From an uncultured Gardnerella sp. (lineage in GTDB: Bacteria; Actinomycetota; Actinomycetes; Actinomycetales; Bifidobacteriaceae): a DNA stretch of 11,988 nt. The position numbers were made by a program, and so were the translations under genes. Below the pieces are notes generated by a model that made no database searches, had not been told where the DNA came from, and saw only the letters and a list, made by a program, of their open reading frames with translations. Where the stretch lies: the NCBI GenBank assembly GCA_947292085.1, contig CAMYPN010000029.1:1-11988 (forward strand). Direction: 5' to 3'. How positions within the stretch are numbered: position 1 is the stretch's first letter; every line of letters begins with the position of its first letter. Shown here piece by piece: positions 1-8,096 of the stretch.

Positions 1-54
1 GTCGAAGTTTCTCTTAGAGCAATGTAAAAATTTTGCGATGAGAGAAACTCCGAC
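1..54. other. Long imperfect hairpin at window edge
   Basis: Positions 1-16 and 39-54 are inverted copies that pair over 16 positions. On the plus strand there is one mismatch (5 with 50) and one wobble (15 with 40). Inside the 22-base loop a second short stem forms (19-22 with 33-36, GCAA with TTGC). No T-run follows on the plus strand, and the minus-strand 3' flank lies outside the window. It could be the terminator of an unseen neighbour, a second terminator behind pknB, or an intergenic repeat. No reading frame of note crosses it. Confidence 0.5.
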
Positions 55-105
55 AACTCAGCAACAACAAAAAGGAACTTTGAACAAGAACAATCGATTC
101 GCTAC

Positions 106-144
106 AAAAAAATAGAGCGCGCGAACTTTTATTCACACGCTCTA
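106..144 (-). terminator. Rho-independent terminator of the fhaA-pknB operon
   Basis: Arms 113-125 and 132-144 form a 13-bp stem with a 6-base loop, and on the minus strand the stem is followed directly by seven Ts (the A-run at 106-112). The two non-Watson-Crick positions (120/137 and 122/135) are G-U wobbles in minus-strand RNA but C-A mismatches in plus-strand RNA. The plus-strand tail is also poor in T. Structure and tail therefore both assign it to the minus strand, about 40 bp after the pknB stop. Confidence 0.85.
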
Positions 145-181
145 ATTTAAGCAACTGTCATCTGCTTAGCTAAGCTTAGGC

Positions 182-2227
182 TTAATTGTTGCCGCCATTT
201 GAAGACGAATCAGACGATCCAGGACGCGATTCTCCATAGTCATCTGAAGAACCAGAGGACTTAACTGTAAGCGTAATCTGGCTACCTTTGTCAATCTTAT
301 TTCCTTCAGTAGCAGACATTTCAGATACAATATCATCATCTTTAGCAGATGGCGAAACTACAACTTTAAAGCCTTTAGCTTCAAGAATCGTCCTTGCTTG
401 CTTCACAGTTACAGTACCCAAAGCAATATGAGGTACTTCAACCTTTGATTTACCAGAGGAAACGTAAACCTTAATTGAACTATGAGGCTTTACAACAGTT
501 CCTGATGAAGGATCCAAACGAATTACAGAACCCTCATCTACAGAATCAGATTCCTCAGTAGTGCTATCTGTACTAAATCCAAGATTTTGCAATTCGCTGA
601 TAACTGAATCCTTAGGACGTCCAACCATTCCATCTGGGACTTTAGTCATTCCAGAAGAAATGTACAAAGTGATTGCAGAACCTTTATCTGCAAACGCTCC
701 ACCCACAGGATCAGTTCGAGTTATATGATTCTTCTTAACATCCGCACTATCTTCCACGCTCACGCCTGCAACCTTAAATCCAGCGCGCTCTAGCGCTTTA
801 CGTGCGGCTTGCTGAGAAAGATTAGTTACATCTGGGATCTTAGTGGATTGAGGCCCAGCAGAGAACCACAAAGTGACTTTGGATCCTGAAGAAACATGCT
901 CTCCACCCCTTGGAGACTGCCTTATAAGAGTACCTTCAGGTTTAGTAGAATTATTATCGTAAATAACTTCAGCTATCAAACCTAGAGAACGCAACTTTTC
1001 ACGAGCAGCATCTTGAGTTGTGGTTTCTCTGAACTCCGGAACAACAACATCCCCAGAATTCCTAGTTATCATGAGGATAAACATTAAACCGACTATAACT
1101 ACAAGCGTTACAATAACACCAACTACAGCGGTTATAACTGTCTTCTTACGTTGCTTAGCTTGAACAGCAGCACGCTGAGCTGCACGAGTCGCAAACATTC
1201 CAGTATTACTAAAATCATCACCATATTGAGCAATAGGATTAAAAGTTTGCGTAGATGCAGTATCAAAAGTATTCGTGTTTTGGCTTGCAGACATTTCTGC
1301 TTGCTTACGTGCTTTCATATTTGCAAGATCCGTTAGAGGATTAAAAGCGGCAGCAACAGGGACACCACCGTTCATGAAAGCAAGAACATCATTTTTAAAC
1401 TCAGCGGCAGTAGCATAACGATTTTGACGATCTTTCGCCATAGCTTTAGCGCAGATTTTATCCCACATAACAGGCAAACCTGGAACCAAAGTACTTACTG
1501 GAGTTGCAACTTCAGAAACATGCTGATAAGCGATAGAAACTGCGGAATCACCTATGAAAGGAGGTCTGCCAGTAAGCATCTCATACAATACGCATCCTGC
1601 AGAATACAAGTCAGATCGCATATCAACTTGCTCTCCACGAGCTTGCTCAGGAGATAAGTATTGTGCAGTACCAACAACACCTTGAGATTGTGTCATAGTT
1701 GTTGCTGAATCATCCAATACGCGAGCAATACCAAAATCCATGACCTTAACAACGCCCTGTTCAGAAATCATGATATTGCCAGGCTTAATATCCCTATGGA
1801 TAATTCCCATTCGGTGCGAATACTCTAAAGCATTCAGCACGCCAAGAATTATTTGCTCAGCATCGCGTTGACTTAAAGCACCATTCATTTTAAGAATATC
1901 GCGAAGAGTTTTGCCCTTAACGTATTCCATAACTAAGTATGGCAAGCATTCTTCAACACCATTGTCAGTAACTACTGATTCTTCTCCAGAATCATAAATA
2001 TTAACAATGTTTGGATTATTCATTTGCGCGATTGAATGAGCTTCCCTGCGGAATCTCGACAAGAAGATTTCGTCAGTAGCCAAATCAGAACGCATTATCT
2101 TCACAGCAACAGTTCTTCCAAGGCGATTATCTTCCGCTATCCTCACTTCAGCCATTCCGCCGCGGCCAATAAGCTCTCCTAGTTGGTATCGGCCATTCGC
2201 TAATGAGGTGGGCATTGTATTACTCAT
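182..2227 (-). CDS. pknB: PASTA-domain Ser/Thr protein kinase PknB
   Basis: This is a membrane receptor kinase of 681 residues, last gene of the operon. The cytoplasmic kinase domain (about 13-285) has the glycine loop GRGGMAEV (21-28), Lys43, the catalytic loop HRDIKPGN (Asp146, Asn151), DFG at 164-166 and SPE at 192-194. The activation loop carries Thr176, Thr177 and Thr179, resembling the doubly phosphorylated loop of mycobacterial PknB. A basic juxtamembrane segment (307-362) precedes one membrane span at about 363-387. Four extracellular PASTA domains follow (about 393-458, 460-526, 528-592, 595-657), then a Ser/Gly/Asp-rich tail. In this family PASTA domains bind muropeptides or lipid II, and the kinase phosphorylates wall-synthesis and division proteins. 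Its ATG overlaps the pknA stop in ATGA, with AAGGAG 5 bases upstream, which favours the first Met over Met5. Family assignment is near certain; individual substrates are unknown. Confidence 0.96.
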   Translation of the reverse strand: MSNTMPTSLANGRYQLGELIGRGGMAEVRIAEDNRLGRTVAVKIMRSDLATDEIFLSRFRREAHSIAQMNNPNIVNIYDSGEESVVTDNGVEECLPYLVMEYVKGKTLRDILKMNGALSQRDAEQIILGVLNALEYSHRMGIIHRDIKPGNIMISEQGVVKVMDFGIARVLDDSATTMTQSQGVVGTAQYLSPEQARGEQVDMRSDLYSAGCVLYEMLTGRPPFIGDSAVSIAYQHVSEVATPVSTLVPGLPVMWDKICAKAMAKDRQNRYATAAEFKNDVLAFMNGGVPVAAAFNPLTDLANMKARKQAEMSASQNTNTFDTASTQTFNPIAQYGDDFSNTGMFATRAAQRAAVQAKQRKKTVITAVVGVIVTLVVIVGLMFILMITRNSGDVVVPEFRETTTQDAAREKLRSLGLIAEVIYDNNSTKPEGTLIRQSPRGGEHVSSGSKVTLWFSAGPQSTKIPDVTNLSQQAARKALERAGFKVAGVSVEDSADVKKNHITRTDPVGGAFADKGSAITLYISSGMTKVPDGMVGRPKDSVISELQNLGFSTDSTTEESDSVDEGSVIRLDPSSGTVVKPHSSIKVYVSSGKSKVEVPHIALGTVTVKQARTILEAKGFKVVVSPSAKDDDIVSEMSATEGNKIDKGSQITLTVKSSGSSDDYGESRPGSSDSSSNGGNN

Positions 2228-3189
2228 TGCTGCTCCTTGAGATTATTGGTATCAAAAATGTTTATTATATTTACTTTTGTTTGAGGTTCACTTTTTACAC
2301 GACGAGTAGGCCGTGAATTATGGGGATTAAACGTTGAATTTTTATTTTCAAAAGAAGTCTGCTGATCTAACAATCTTCTCTCAATTTTTGAAAGAACTTT
2401 TGCAACTGTAAGAGCATCTTTTGGACGATCTTTAGGATTTTTAGCAAGCATTGACATTATGAATTGTCTTAGCTGCAAATCTATATTTTCCGGGAGCGGA
2501 GGAACAGGGTCATTAACATGCGCTGCTGCAATATCAACAGGAGTAGCGCCAGTAAAAGGCCTATGTCCGCAAAGACCTTCATATGCAACAATTCCAAGAG
2601 AGTAAATATCGGATTGCGCAGTGGCTTGCTCTCCTTGTGCCTGCTCAGGTGAAATATATTGTGCAGTTCCAACAACCATTCCATCCTGAGTAATCTGCTC
2701 TTGATCGTTTGAATACGAAACACCAAAGTCTGTAATTTTCACGCTGCCAGTTTTAGAAACCATAATATTCGCAGGTTTCACATCTCTATGTATAACGCCA
2801 TGTGAATGCGCAACGAAAAGACCTCTAGCAGTTTGAATAAGAATAGGCAATAATCGCGTTGGCTCTACTACTTTTTCTTTATGATACAAATCAGCCAATG
2901 ACTTACTTGGTACGTATTCCATAATTAGGAATCCAATTCCATCATGCTCATAGTAGTCAAACAAGGCAGCAATATTAGGGTGCGCAAGATTGGCAGAATT
3001 ATGTGCTTCAGCGCGCAAACGCCTTAACTTAGCCTCAACATTATTAGTATCAGTCCTCAAAGCCTTGATAGCAACTACTCGTCCTAGCTGTATATCAAAG
3101 CCTTTCCAGACTTCACCCATACCACCCTGTGCAAGACGATGATCGAGGCGATATCTATTATGAACTAATTGTCCTTCTACAAGTTTCAT
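2224..3189 (-). CDS. pknA: Ser/Thr protein kinase, PknA-like, no membrane anchor
   Basis: This 321-residue kinase sits directly upstream of pknB, as pknA does in other Actinobacteria. The kinase domain (about 13-272) is complete: AQGGMGEV loop (20-27), Lys42, HRDVKPAN (Asp136, Asn141), DFG at 154-156 and SPE at 180-182. The activation loop is poor in threonine, with Thr167 the only clear candidate before GT at 174-175. After the kinase fold only about 50 polar, basic residues remain, with no hydrophobic span. Mycobacterial PknA is about 430 residues and has a transmembrane segment, so this version should be soluble or recruited by a partner. The start overlaps the pbpA stop (ATGA) and has AAGGAGG 10 bases upstream. 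The pknA name rests on position and kinase similarity; a different Pkn subfamily is possible. Confidence 0.9.
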   Translation of the reverse strand: MKLVEGQLVHNRYRLDHRLAQGGMGEVWKGFDIQLGRVVAIKALRTDTNNVEAKLRRLRAEAHNSANLAHPNIAALFDYYEHDGIGFLIMEYVPSKSLADLYHKEKVVEPTRLLPILIQTARGLFVAHSHGVIHRDVKPANIMVSKTGSVKITDFGVSYSNDQEQITQDGMVVGTAQYISPEQAQGEQATAQSDIYSLGIVAYEGLCGHRPFTGATPVDIAAAHVNDPVPPLPENIDLQLRQFIMSMLAKNPKDRPKDALTVAKVLSKIERRLLDQQTSFENKNSTFNPHNSRPTRRVKSEPQTKVNIINIFDTNNLKEQQ

Positions 3190-4652
3190 CGAGTAAGTGC
3201 CTCCTTCATCACCGTTTTCATAATTGGCCCTGCAGAAAAAGTTCCAAAAGTATTGGCGTTATGAATAACAACCGCTATAGCTATTTTAGGGTCTTCTGCC
3301 GGAGCAAATCCAATAATCCAACCATTTAATGCTTGATTCTTAAAACCAATTTGTGCAGTACCTGTTTTTATAGCAACATTAATATTTGGTATAGCAAGAT
3401 GAGGATTGCCTTTTGTAACAACAGACTGCATCATATGAGTTAACTTTGTAGCATTATCAGCACTCATAACATCACTCATAACAGTTGGCTTAGTTTGTGA
3501 AATAACTGATAAATCACTAGATCTTACACAATCCACTAACGTTGGCTTCATAAGAACACCTTTATTAGCAATTGCCGCAGCAATCATTGCACTTTGCAAA
3601 GGAGTTACAACTACGTCTCCTTGGCCAATTGATTCTATAGCTAATTTATCCGGTGTTGGTTTAAGAGGAATTTTAGATGTTACAGCTCTCATAGGGAATC
3701 CTGAAGAGTCTGATCCATCTAGAGTAATAGAACTAAAGAAGCCGAACTTCTTTGCTTGCTGAATAATAGCGTCAGATCCTAAAGATACGCCAAGCTGAGC
3801 AAACGCAGTATTAGACGAGTACGCTAAAGCATCTTCAAGCGTAATTTTACCGTCTTTGCCGGCTGCTTGATAAACAACATTAGTTAATTGAGTATTAGTT
3901 CCTGGAAGTTTATAGCTAATACCAGCTGGAATAACAGTATCTGGCTTATACTTACCAGATTCCAAAGCTGTTGCAGCTATAACAGTTTTAAATATTGATC
4001 CTGGAGCATAAAGTTCTGAAATAGAACGATTAAGCATAGGATTGCCAAAGTCTGAAGTTAGGTCACTATAAGCTTTATTTACTTTAGCAGTGTCATGAAT
4101 GGCTAAAACTGAAGGATCGTAGCTTGGCGTACTAACCATTGCCTTAATTCTGCCAGTCTTAGGCTCAATCGCAATTAATGCAGCGCTTTTATCTTTAAGC
4201 AAATCGTATGCGACTTTTTGAAGCTTTGGATCAATAGATGTTTCAATAGAAGCACCTTTATCTGATACGCCAGTGAACAATGACTTGAATTTTTGCCAGA
4301 ATAAAGCGTGTGATTCTCCACTTAAGAATTCATTTCGAGAAGCCTCAATACCTCTATCTGCTCTTTGGCTTATTGAGAAATATCCTGTTATAGGGGCATA
4401 AAGATTTCCTTCTGGATAATATCTTTGATAAGCAAAAGCGTCTTTCGAAGGCTCAGATTTTGCCAATACAGTTCCGTCTGAAGCTAATATCGGGCCTCTA
4501 GGAGCACCAAACTCATTGTATAAAGCACGTCTATTTCTAGGATCGGAATTCAAAGCTTTAGCTCTTATAGAAGTCATCATCATGCTTGAAATTCCAAGAA
4601 TAACAAACAAAATTACGACTGTAATAAAAAGCTGTTTCAAGCATTTATTCAT
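3186..4652 (-). CDS. pbpA: Penicillin-binding protein 2-type transpeptidase PbpA
   Basis: This class B penicillin-binding protein of 488 residues is anchored by one N-terminal span (about 8-28) and cross-links peptidoglycan peptides outside the membrane. All three active-site motifs are present in order and spacing: SIFK (Ser219 nucleophile, Lys222), SSN (279-281) and KTGT (429-432). Residues about 29-150 form the non-catalytic module. Length matches mycobacterial PbpA (about 490). An open frame extends 25 codons further upstream, but that part lies inside rodA and is out of family length. The chosen ATG has a GGGGTGAT ribosome site (4657-4664) and overlaps the rodA stop by 8 bp. Its neighbour rodA encodes the glycosyltransferase partner expected of a SEDS-bPBP pair. 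A role in elongation rather than division is inferred from this context. Confidence 0.94.
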   Translation of the reverse strand: MNKCLKQLFITVVILFVILGISSMMMTSIRAKALNSDPRNRRALYNEFGAPRGPILASDGTVLAKSEPSKDAFAYQRYYPEGNLYAPITGYFSISQRADRGIEASRNEFLSGESHALFWQKFKSLFTGVSDKGASIETSIDPKLQKVAYDLLKDKSAALIAIEPKTGRIKAMVSTPSYDPSVLAIHDTAKVNKAYSDLTSDFGNPMLNRSISELYAPGSIFKTVIAATALESGKYKPDTVIPAGISYKLPGTNTQLTNVVYQAAGKDGKITLEDALAYSSNTAFAQLGVSLGSDAIIQQAKKFGFFSSITLDGSDSSGFPMRAVTSKIPLKPTPDKLAIESIGQGDVVVTPLQSAMIAAAIANKGVLMKPTLVDCVRSSDLSVISQTKPTVMSDVMSADNATKLTHMMQSVVTKGNPHLAIPNINVAIKTGTAQIGFKNQALNGWIIGFAPAEDPKIAIAVVIHNANTFGTFSAGPIMKTVMKEALTR

Positions 4653-6243
4653 TTCTATCACCCCGATTTTCAGAGTGAACATTCGTGTTAAGAGAAGGAA
4701 CAACCAATTCAGGCCAAGACTCATCATCTATTTGAGTATTAAGCGAATTATATGAATAAGATGAATTATTGTAAGAATTATTATTTACATCGCCTTCTGA
4801 ATTTTCTTCAGATTCTTCAGAATACTCATTACCTTCTGAATCCTCGCTATTAGAAATATTCCCACCCTTCTCTGCGCGCTCTTGCAATTCACGTTCTCTT
4901 AAAGCAGCCAGAGCTTCATATTGGAATGATTCAGAAAGCTTTGTAGATTCAGGCTTATTGGCCGAATGCGAAATAATGATAAGTATTGCAGCAAGTAAGT
5001 AATTTGCTACTAATGATGAGCCACCTGCAGCCATATAAGGCATAGTTAAACCAGTTAGTGGAATAACTAATGTTATGCCTCCAACAACAGTGAAAACTTG
5101 GAAAGCCATCGTGAAAACTAATCCCGATGCAAGTAGCTTTCCAAATCCATCTTTAATTTTCATAGCTGTAATAATGCCGGAGGTGATAATAATCAAATAA
5201 AGCATTAATATTGCCAATAATCCGGTAAGACCTAGCTCTTCTCCAACAGAAGCATAAATAAAATCAGAATTAGCTAAAGGAGTAATCGCAGGATGGCCTT
5301 TACCTAAACCTGTTCCCATTGTTCCGCCAGAAGCCAAGCCAAAAAGACCACTTACTATTTGTGCAGAACCACCAGGGAATCGATTATAAACTTCTGAATC
5401 AAATGGATGAAGCCATGCGTCAACCCTGTATTGAACGTGCGCGAATAATTTAGTTGCAACTAAGCATCCGATAACAAAAGCTATGAATCCTATTGCAAGC
5501 CAGCTTTTTCTACCTGTTGAAACATACAGCATAGAAACAAACATTGCGAAGAACATCAATGACGTTCCTAAATCATGCTGTATTACTAACACTCCCATTG
5601 AAACTGCCCAAATTATTGCAATAGGACCAGTGTCTTTCAATCTAGGAAGATGAGCTCCAAAAATCTTAGCTCCGCCAACAGCAAGACGATCTCTATGATT
5701 GAAAAGATAAGCTGCAAAGAAGAACGATAAGAATAGTTTTGCAAATTCACTAGGCTGTAGAGTATGATCTCCGAATCCAATCCAAATTCTTGCTCCACCA
5801 ATTTCTTTTCCTAAACCTGGAATCATAGGAGAAAGAAGAAGAACAAGGCCAATAATCATGCTCACATATGAGAATCTTCTAAGAATACGATAATCGTCAA
5901 TGAACAGAACAAGCAAAATAGAAAGAACTAATGCTACAGATATCCAAATCATCTGTTTGAACGCAATATTCGTACCAAGTTGCTTATCAATACGAGCTAT
6001 CATTACTGTTCCTATTGATGTTAAAAGCAACATACAAGGAAGAATAACCTGACTTGCAAAAGGCTTTTTAAATAGCAATATTACCCATAAAATTATGTAA
6101 AGAACTGCTATTAATACAAGCATTGATACGAATTTTGTTGACATATATCCGTCTATGCGCAAAAACATTTGGAAAAATGCTATAGCGGAAATAACCATAG
6201 AGAATACTAATAAAGCAATTTGTCTAATACGAGTCAAAGTCAT
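4645..6243 (-). CDS. rodA: SEDS-family peptidoglycan glycosyltransferase RodA
   Basis: This polytopic membrane protein of 532 residues belongs to the FtsW/RodA/SpoVE family, which polymerises lipid II into glycan strands. About ten hydrophobic spans lie between residues 8 and 426. Family signatures visible are PSEFAKL (164-170), QHDLGTS (222-228) with the catalytic Asp224, the loop SDFIYASVGEELGLTG (326-341), and GLTMPYMAAGGSS (398-410). The last ~100 residues are cytoplasmic, with a charged stretch (440-460) and then a Ser/Asn/Glu/Tyr-rich tail (463-532). The tail makes the protein longer than mycobacterial RodA (about 470). Its ATG overlaps the pstP stop (ATGA) with AGGAGGG 10 bases upstream. 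Pairing with pbpA and the pkn genes argues for RodA rather than FtsW, though the motifs alone do not separate them. Confidence 0.93.
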   Translation of the reverse strand: MTLTRIRQIALLVFSMVISAIAFFQMFLRIDGYMSTKFVSMLVLIAVLYIILWVILLFKKPFASQVILPCMLLLTSIGTVMIARIDKQLGTNIAFKQMIWISVALVLSILLVLFIDDYRILRRFSYVSMIIGLVLLLSPMIPGLGKEIGGARIWIGFGDHTLQPSEFAKLFLSFFFAAYLFNHRDRLAVGGAKIFGAHLPRLKDTGPIAIIWAVSMGVLVIQHDLGTSLMFFAMFVSMLYVSTGRKSWLAIGFIAFVIGCLVATKLFAHVQYRVDAWLHPFDSEVYNRFPGGSAQIVSGLFGLASGGTMGTGLGKGHPAITPLANSDFIYASVGEELGLTGLLAILMLYLIIITSGIITAMKIKDGFGKLLASGLVFTMAFQVFTVVGGITLVIPLTGLTMPYMAAGGSSLVANYLLAAILIIISHSANKPESTKLSESFQYEALAALRERELQERAEKGGNISNSEDSEGNEYSEESEENSEGDVNNNSYNNSSYSYNSLNTQIDDESWPELVVPSLNTNVHSENRGDRNE

Positions 6244-8081
6244 GAGTTTTTACCCTCCTGACTTTTATCATCCTTGCTTTTATCTGAATTTTCTTCAGAT
6301 TTATCAGAATCTTTATGAGAATCAGATTTAGAGTTATCGGAACTATCTTTTTTATCGGAAGACTTATCAGACTTATCAGATGATTTATCCGACTTATCAG
6401 ACTTGTCGGAAGACTTATCAGTCGACTTATCAGTCTGAGTAATTTTATTATCATTACGCATTTTTTCTAATTCGCGAGAATACATTCCTCGACGAATCAA
6501 ATCAGCATGCCCACGCGCTTCAGAAAGACTGCTTACACTAATACCAGATTTAAGTCTTTCTTGCCAAGATTTATCAAGATCTTTAATTTTAATATCCGTT
6601 GATTCAATTTCGTGAGACAAAGATAATCCAAATATATTCGTCGGAACACCTTGGTAAATAACAACATGATCATTGCTGCTTCCAACGTAATATTGCATTT
6701 GAGTCCAAACATAAACTCCATAGCTACTGCCGCACACAACGCAAATAGCAAATAATGTTGCAAGAACTACGCCAATACGCGTCCAACGAATACGTAAATG
6801 ATTAGCTCTCTTGGCTTCTTCTTTTTCGCGTTTTACAGCGCGAGCAACATCAGGATCTCTAGGATCGCTGGAAATCTTACCATTCTTTTTAGTAACAATA
6901 GGAATCTCATTTGTATCAGGAGTATTTAACTCAACTGATTCTTCGCGAAGATGGGAAGGCTGAACTAACCTAGTTGTTTTTTCTTTATTAACATTTTCAG
7001 AAGATTGATCACTATTTTGGACTAAAGCTGCAGCCCTTTGAGCAGGTGATTTGTCATCGCGCAATATAGGCGTCGAAGAAACAGCCTTATTTACAATATC
7101 TGCAATAGATTCCAAATCTAGACTTGCAGCACCGCCAATTAATGGAGTTTGATGAGGCAAATCAAAAGCATCCGCATCTAAAGCCAAAGTAGCATCAGCT
7201 ATTACAGCAGTAACATTATCTGTACTGCCAGCGCGCAAAGCCATAGAAACAAGTTTTTGAGCACATTCTTCCTGATTAGAAATAGTACTCATAACTTCCT
7301 GAATAGTTGAATCTTCAAGAACTCCACATAAACCATCAGAGCATAAAAGCCAACGGTCAGAAGGATGAGCCATTCTTATAGAAATATCCGGACGAGGATC
7401 AATATCAAAATCTCCAAGAACACGCATAACAACATTTCTTTGAGGATGATTACGCGCTTCTTCAGGAGTAATATGCCCCATATCAATCAAATGCTGAACA
7501 TAGCTATGATCAGACGTCATTCTTATAAGACGATTATCTCGTAATAAATATGCTCTAGAATCACCTAAATGAGCTAAAACCCAATAACTATGAACTAAAG
7601 ATAATGCTGTAACAGTTGTTCCCATTCCAGCTAATTTCCGCTCACGTTTAGCTTTCCCAACAATAGCGTCATGAGCAGCCATAATGGATGTTTCTAACAT
7701 GTCTGAAACTTTTTTAACATCATCTGGTCTAGAATCTTGCTCAATATGCGCTAAAGATCTTATAGCAATAGTAGAAGCTGTATCTCCACCAGCATGACCG
7801 CCCATACCATCACAGATTGCAGCTAAATGTTCTCCAGCAAAAGCAGAATCCTGATTATTACTACGCACTGTTCCAACATCACTAACAGCAGTAGCATACA
7901 TAAACAGAGTTTTGTCTACAGAAAAAACATCACTATGAAATTCTTTTTCTTTATCTGCTTCTTCAACTCCTGAAAATTGAGTGGAAATACTATTAGCAAG
8001 AGAATCCTTAGAATCCTGACTATTATTAACGTCACTAACTCCAGTTGTATTATCATCCATATTTGAATCAGATTGAGTCAT
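6240..8081 (-). CDS. pstP: PP2C-family Ser/Thr phosphatase PstP
   Basis: This metal-dependent phosphatase (613 residues) reverses PknA/PknB phosphorylation. The cytoplasmic PP2C domain (about 63-298) has SDVGTVRSNNQD (67-78), the metal-binding DGMGGH (91-96), GMGTT (152-156), HLGDSRAYLL (171-180), SDG (248-250) and GSTDN (285-289). A linker rich in charged residues leads to one membrane span (about 435-458), an outer segment, and a Lys/Asp/Ser repeat tail (551-613). An extra ~60 acidic residues precede the PP2C domain and are not part of the family core. A GTG at 8093 is in frame and overlaps the fhaB stop, but it lies inside the strong ribosome site GAGGTGAT (8089-8096), which is 7 bases from the ATG at 8081; I therefore chose the ATG. 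The gene overlaps the rodA start. Confidence 0.94.
   Translation of the reverse strand: MTQSDSNMDDNTTGVSDVNNSQDSKDSLANSISTQFSGVEEADKEKEFHSDVFSVDKTLFMYATAVSDVGTVRSNNQDSAFAGEHLAAICDGMGGHAGGDTASTIAIRSLAHIEQDSRPDDVKKVSDMLETSIMAAHDAIVGKAKRERKLAGMGTTVTALSLVHSYWVLAHLGDSRAYLLRDNRLIRMTSDHSYVQHLIDMGHITPEEARNHPQRNVVMRVLGDFDIDPRPDISIRMAHPSDRWLLCSDGLCGVLEDSTIQEVMSTISNQEECAQKLVSMALRAGSTDNVTAVIADATLALDADAFDLPHQTPLIGGAASLDLESIADIVNKAVSSTPILRDDKSPAQRAAALVQNSDQSSENVNKEKTTRLVQPSHLREESVELNTPDTNEIPIVTKKNGKISSDPRDPDVARAVKREKEEAKRANHLRIRWTRIGVVLATLFAICVVCGSSYGVYVWTQMQYYVGSSNDHVVIYQGVPTNIFGLSLSHEIESTDIKIKDLDKSWQERLKSGISVSSLSEARGHADLIRRGMYSRELEKMRNDNKITQTDKSTDKSSDKSDKSDKSSDKSDKSSDKKDSSDNSKSDSHKDSDKSEENSDKSKDDKSQEGKNS
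6243..6431 (-). repeat. DKS/DKSS-coding degenerate repeat tract in pstP
   Basis: The last 63 codons of pstP are built almost wholly from Asp, Lys and Ser, as repeated DKS and DKSS units (densest at residues 554-578). At the DNA level this is a degenerate array of 9- and 12-bp units around GACTTATCA/GATTTATCC on the plus strand. Several adjacent units are identical, so copy number may vary between strains. Given the span at 435-458 and a cytoplasmic phosphatase domain, the tail should lie outside the membrane. Confidence 0.8.
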
Positions 8082-8088
8082 ATTACAT

Positions 8089-8096
8089 ATCACCTC
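8089..8096 (-). promoter_or_regulatory. Ribosome binding site deciding the pstP start
   Basis: On the minus strand GAGGTGAT matches the 16S anti-Shine-Dalgarno sequence over eight bases and lies 7 bases before the ATG at 8081. The alternative GTG start at 8093 falls inside this site, leaving no room for its own. The site overlaps the fhaB stop codon, so translation is probably coupled. Confidence 0.75.

Noticed and set aside
1151..1657. Plus-strand open frames antisense to pknB
   Set aside because: They are short, have no recognisable domain or ribosome site, and mirror codon patterns of a clear kinase gene; likewise for frames at 3129-3329, 4516-4755, 8045-8329 and 8409-8624.
4653..4727. 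Longer pbpA start at 4727 (513 residues)
   Set aside because: The extra codons lie wholly inside rodA, lack a ribosome site, and put a second hydrophobic stretch before the normal anchor; the 488-residue form fits the family.
6248..6431. Possible CRISPR-like array
   Set aside because: Units are 9-12 bp, contiguous and in frame, with no unique spacers; they encode the PstP tail.
6224..6763. Minus-strand frames shifted within pstP
   Set aside because: Their Leu/Ile/Ser-rich products simply reflect the DKS repeat tract and the membrane span read out of frame.
8082..8093. GTG start for pstP at 8093
   Set aside because: It lies inside the GAGGTGAT ribosome site that is ideally spaced for the ATG at 8081.
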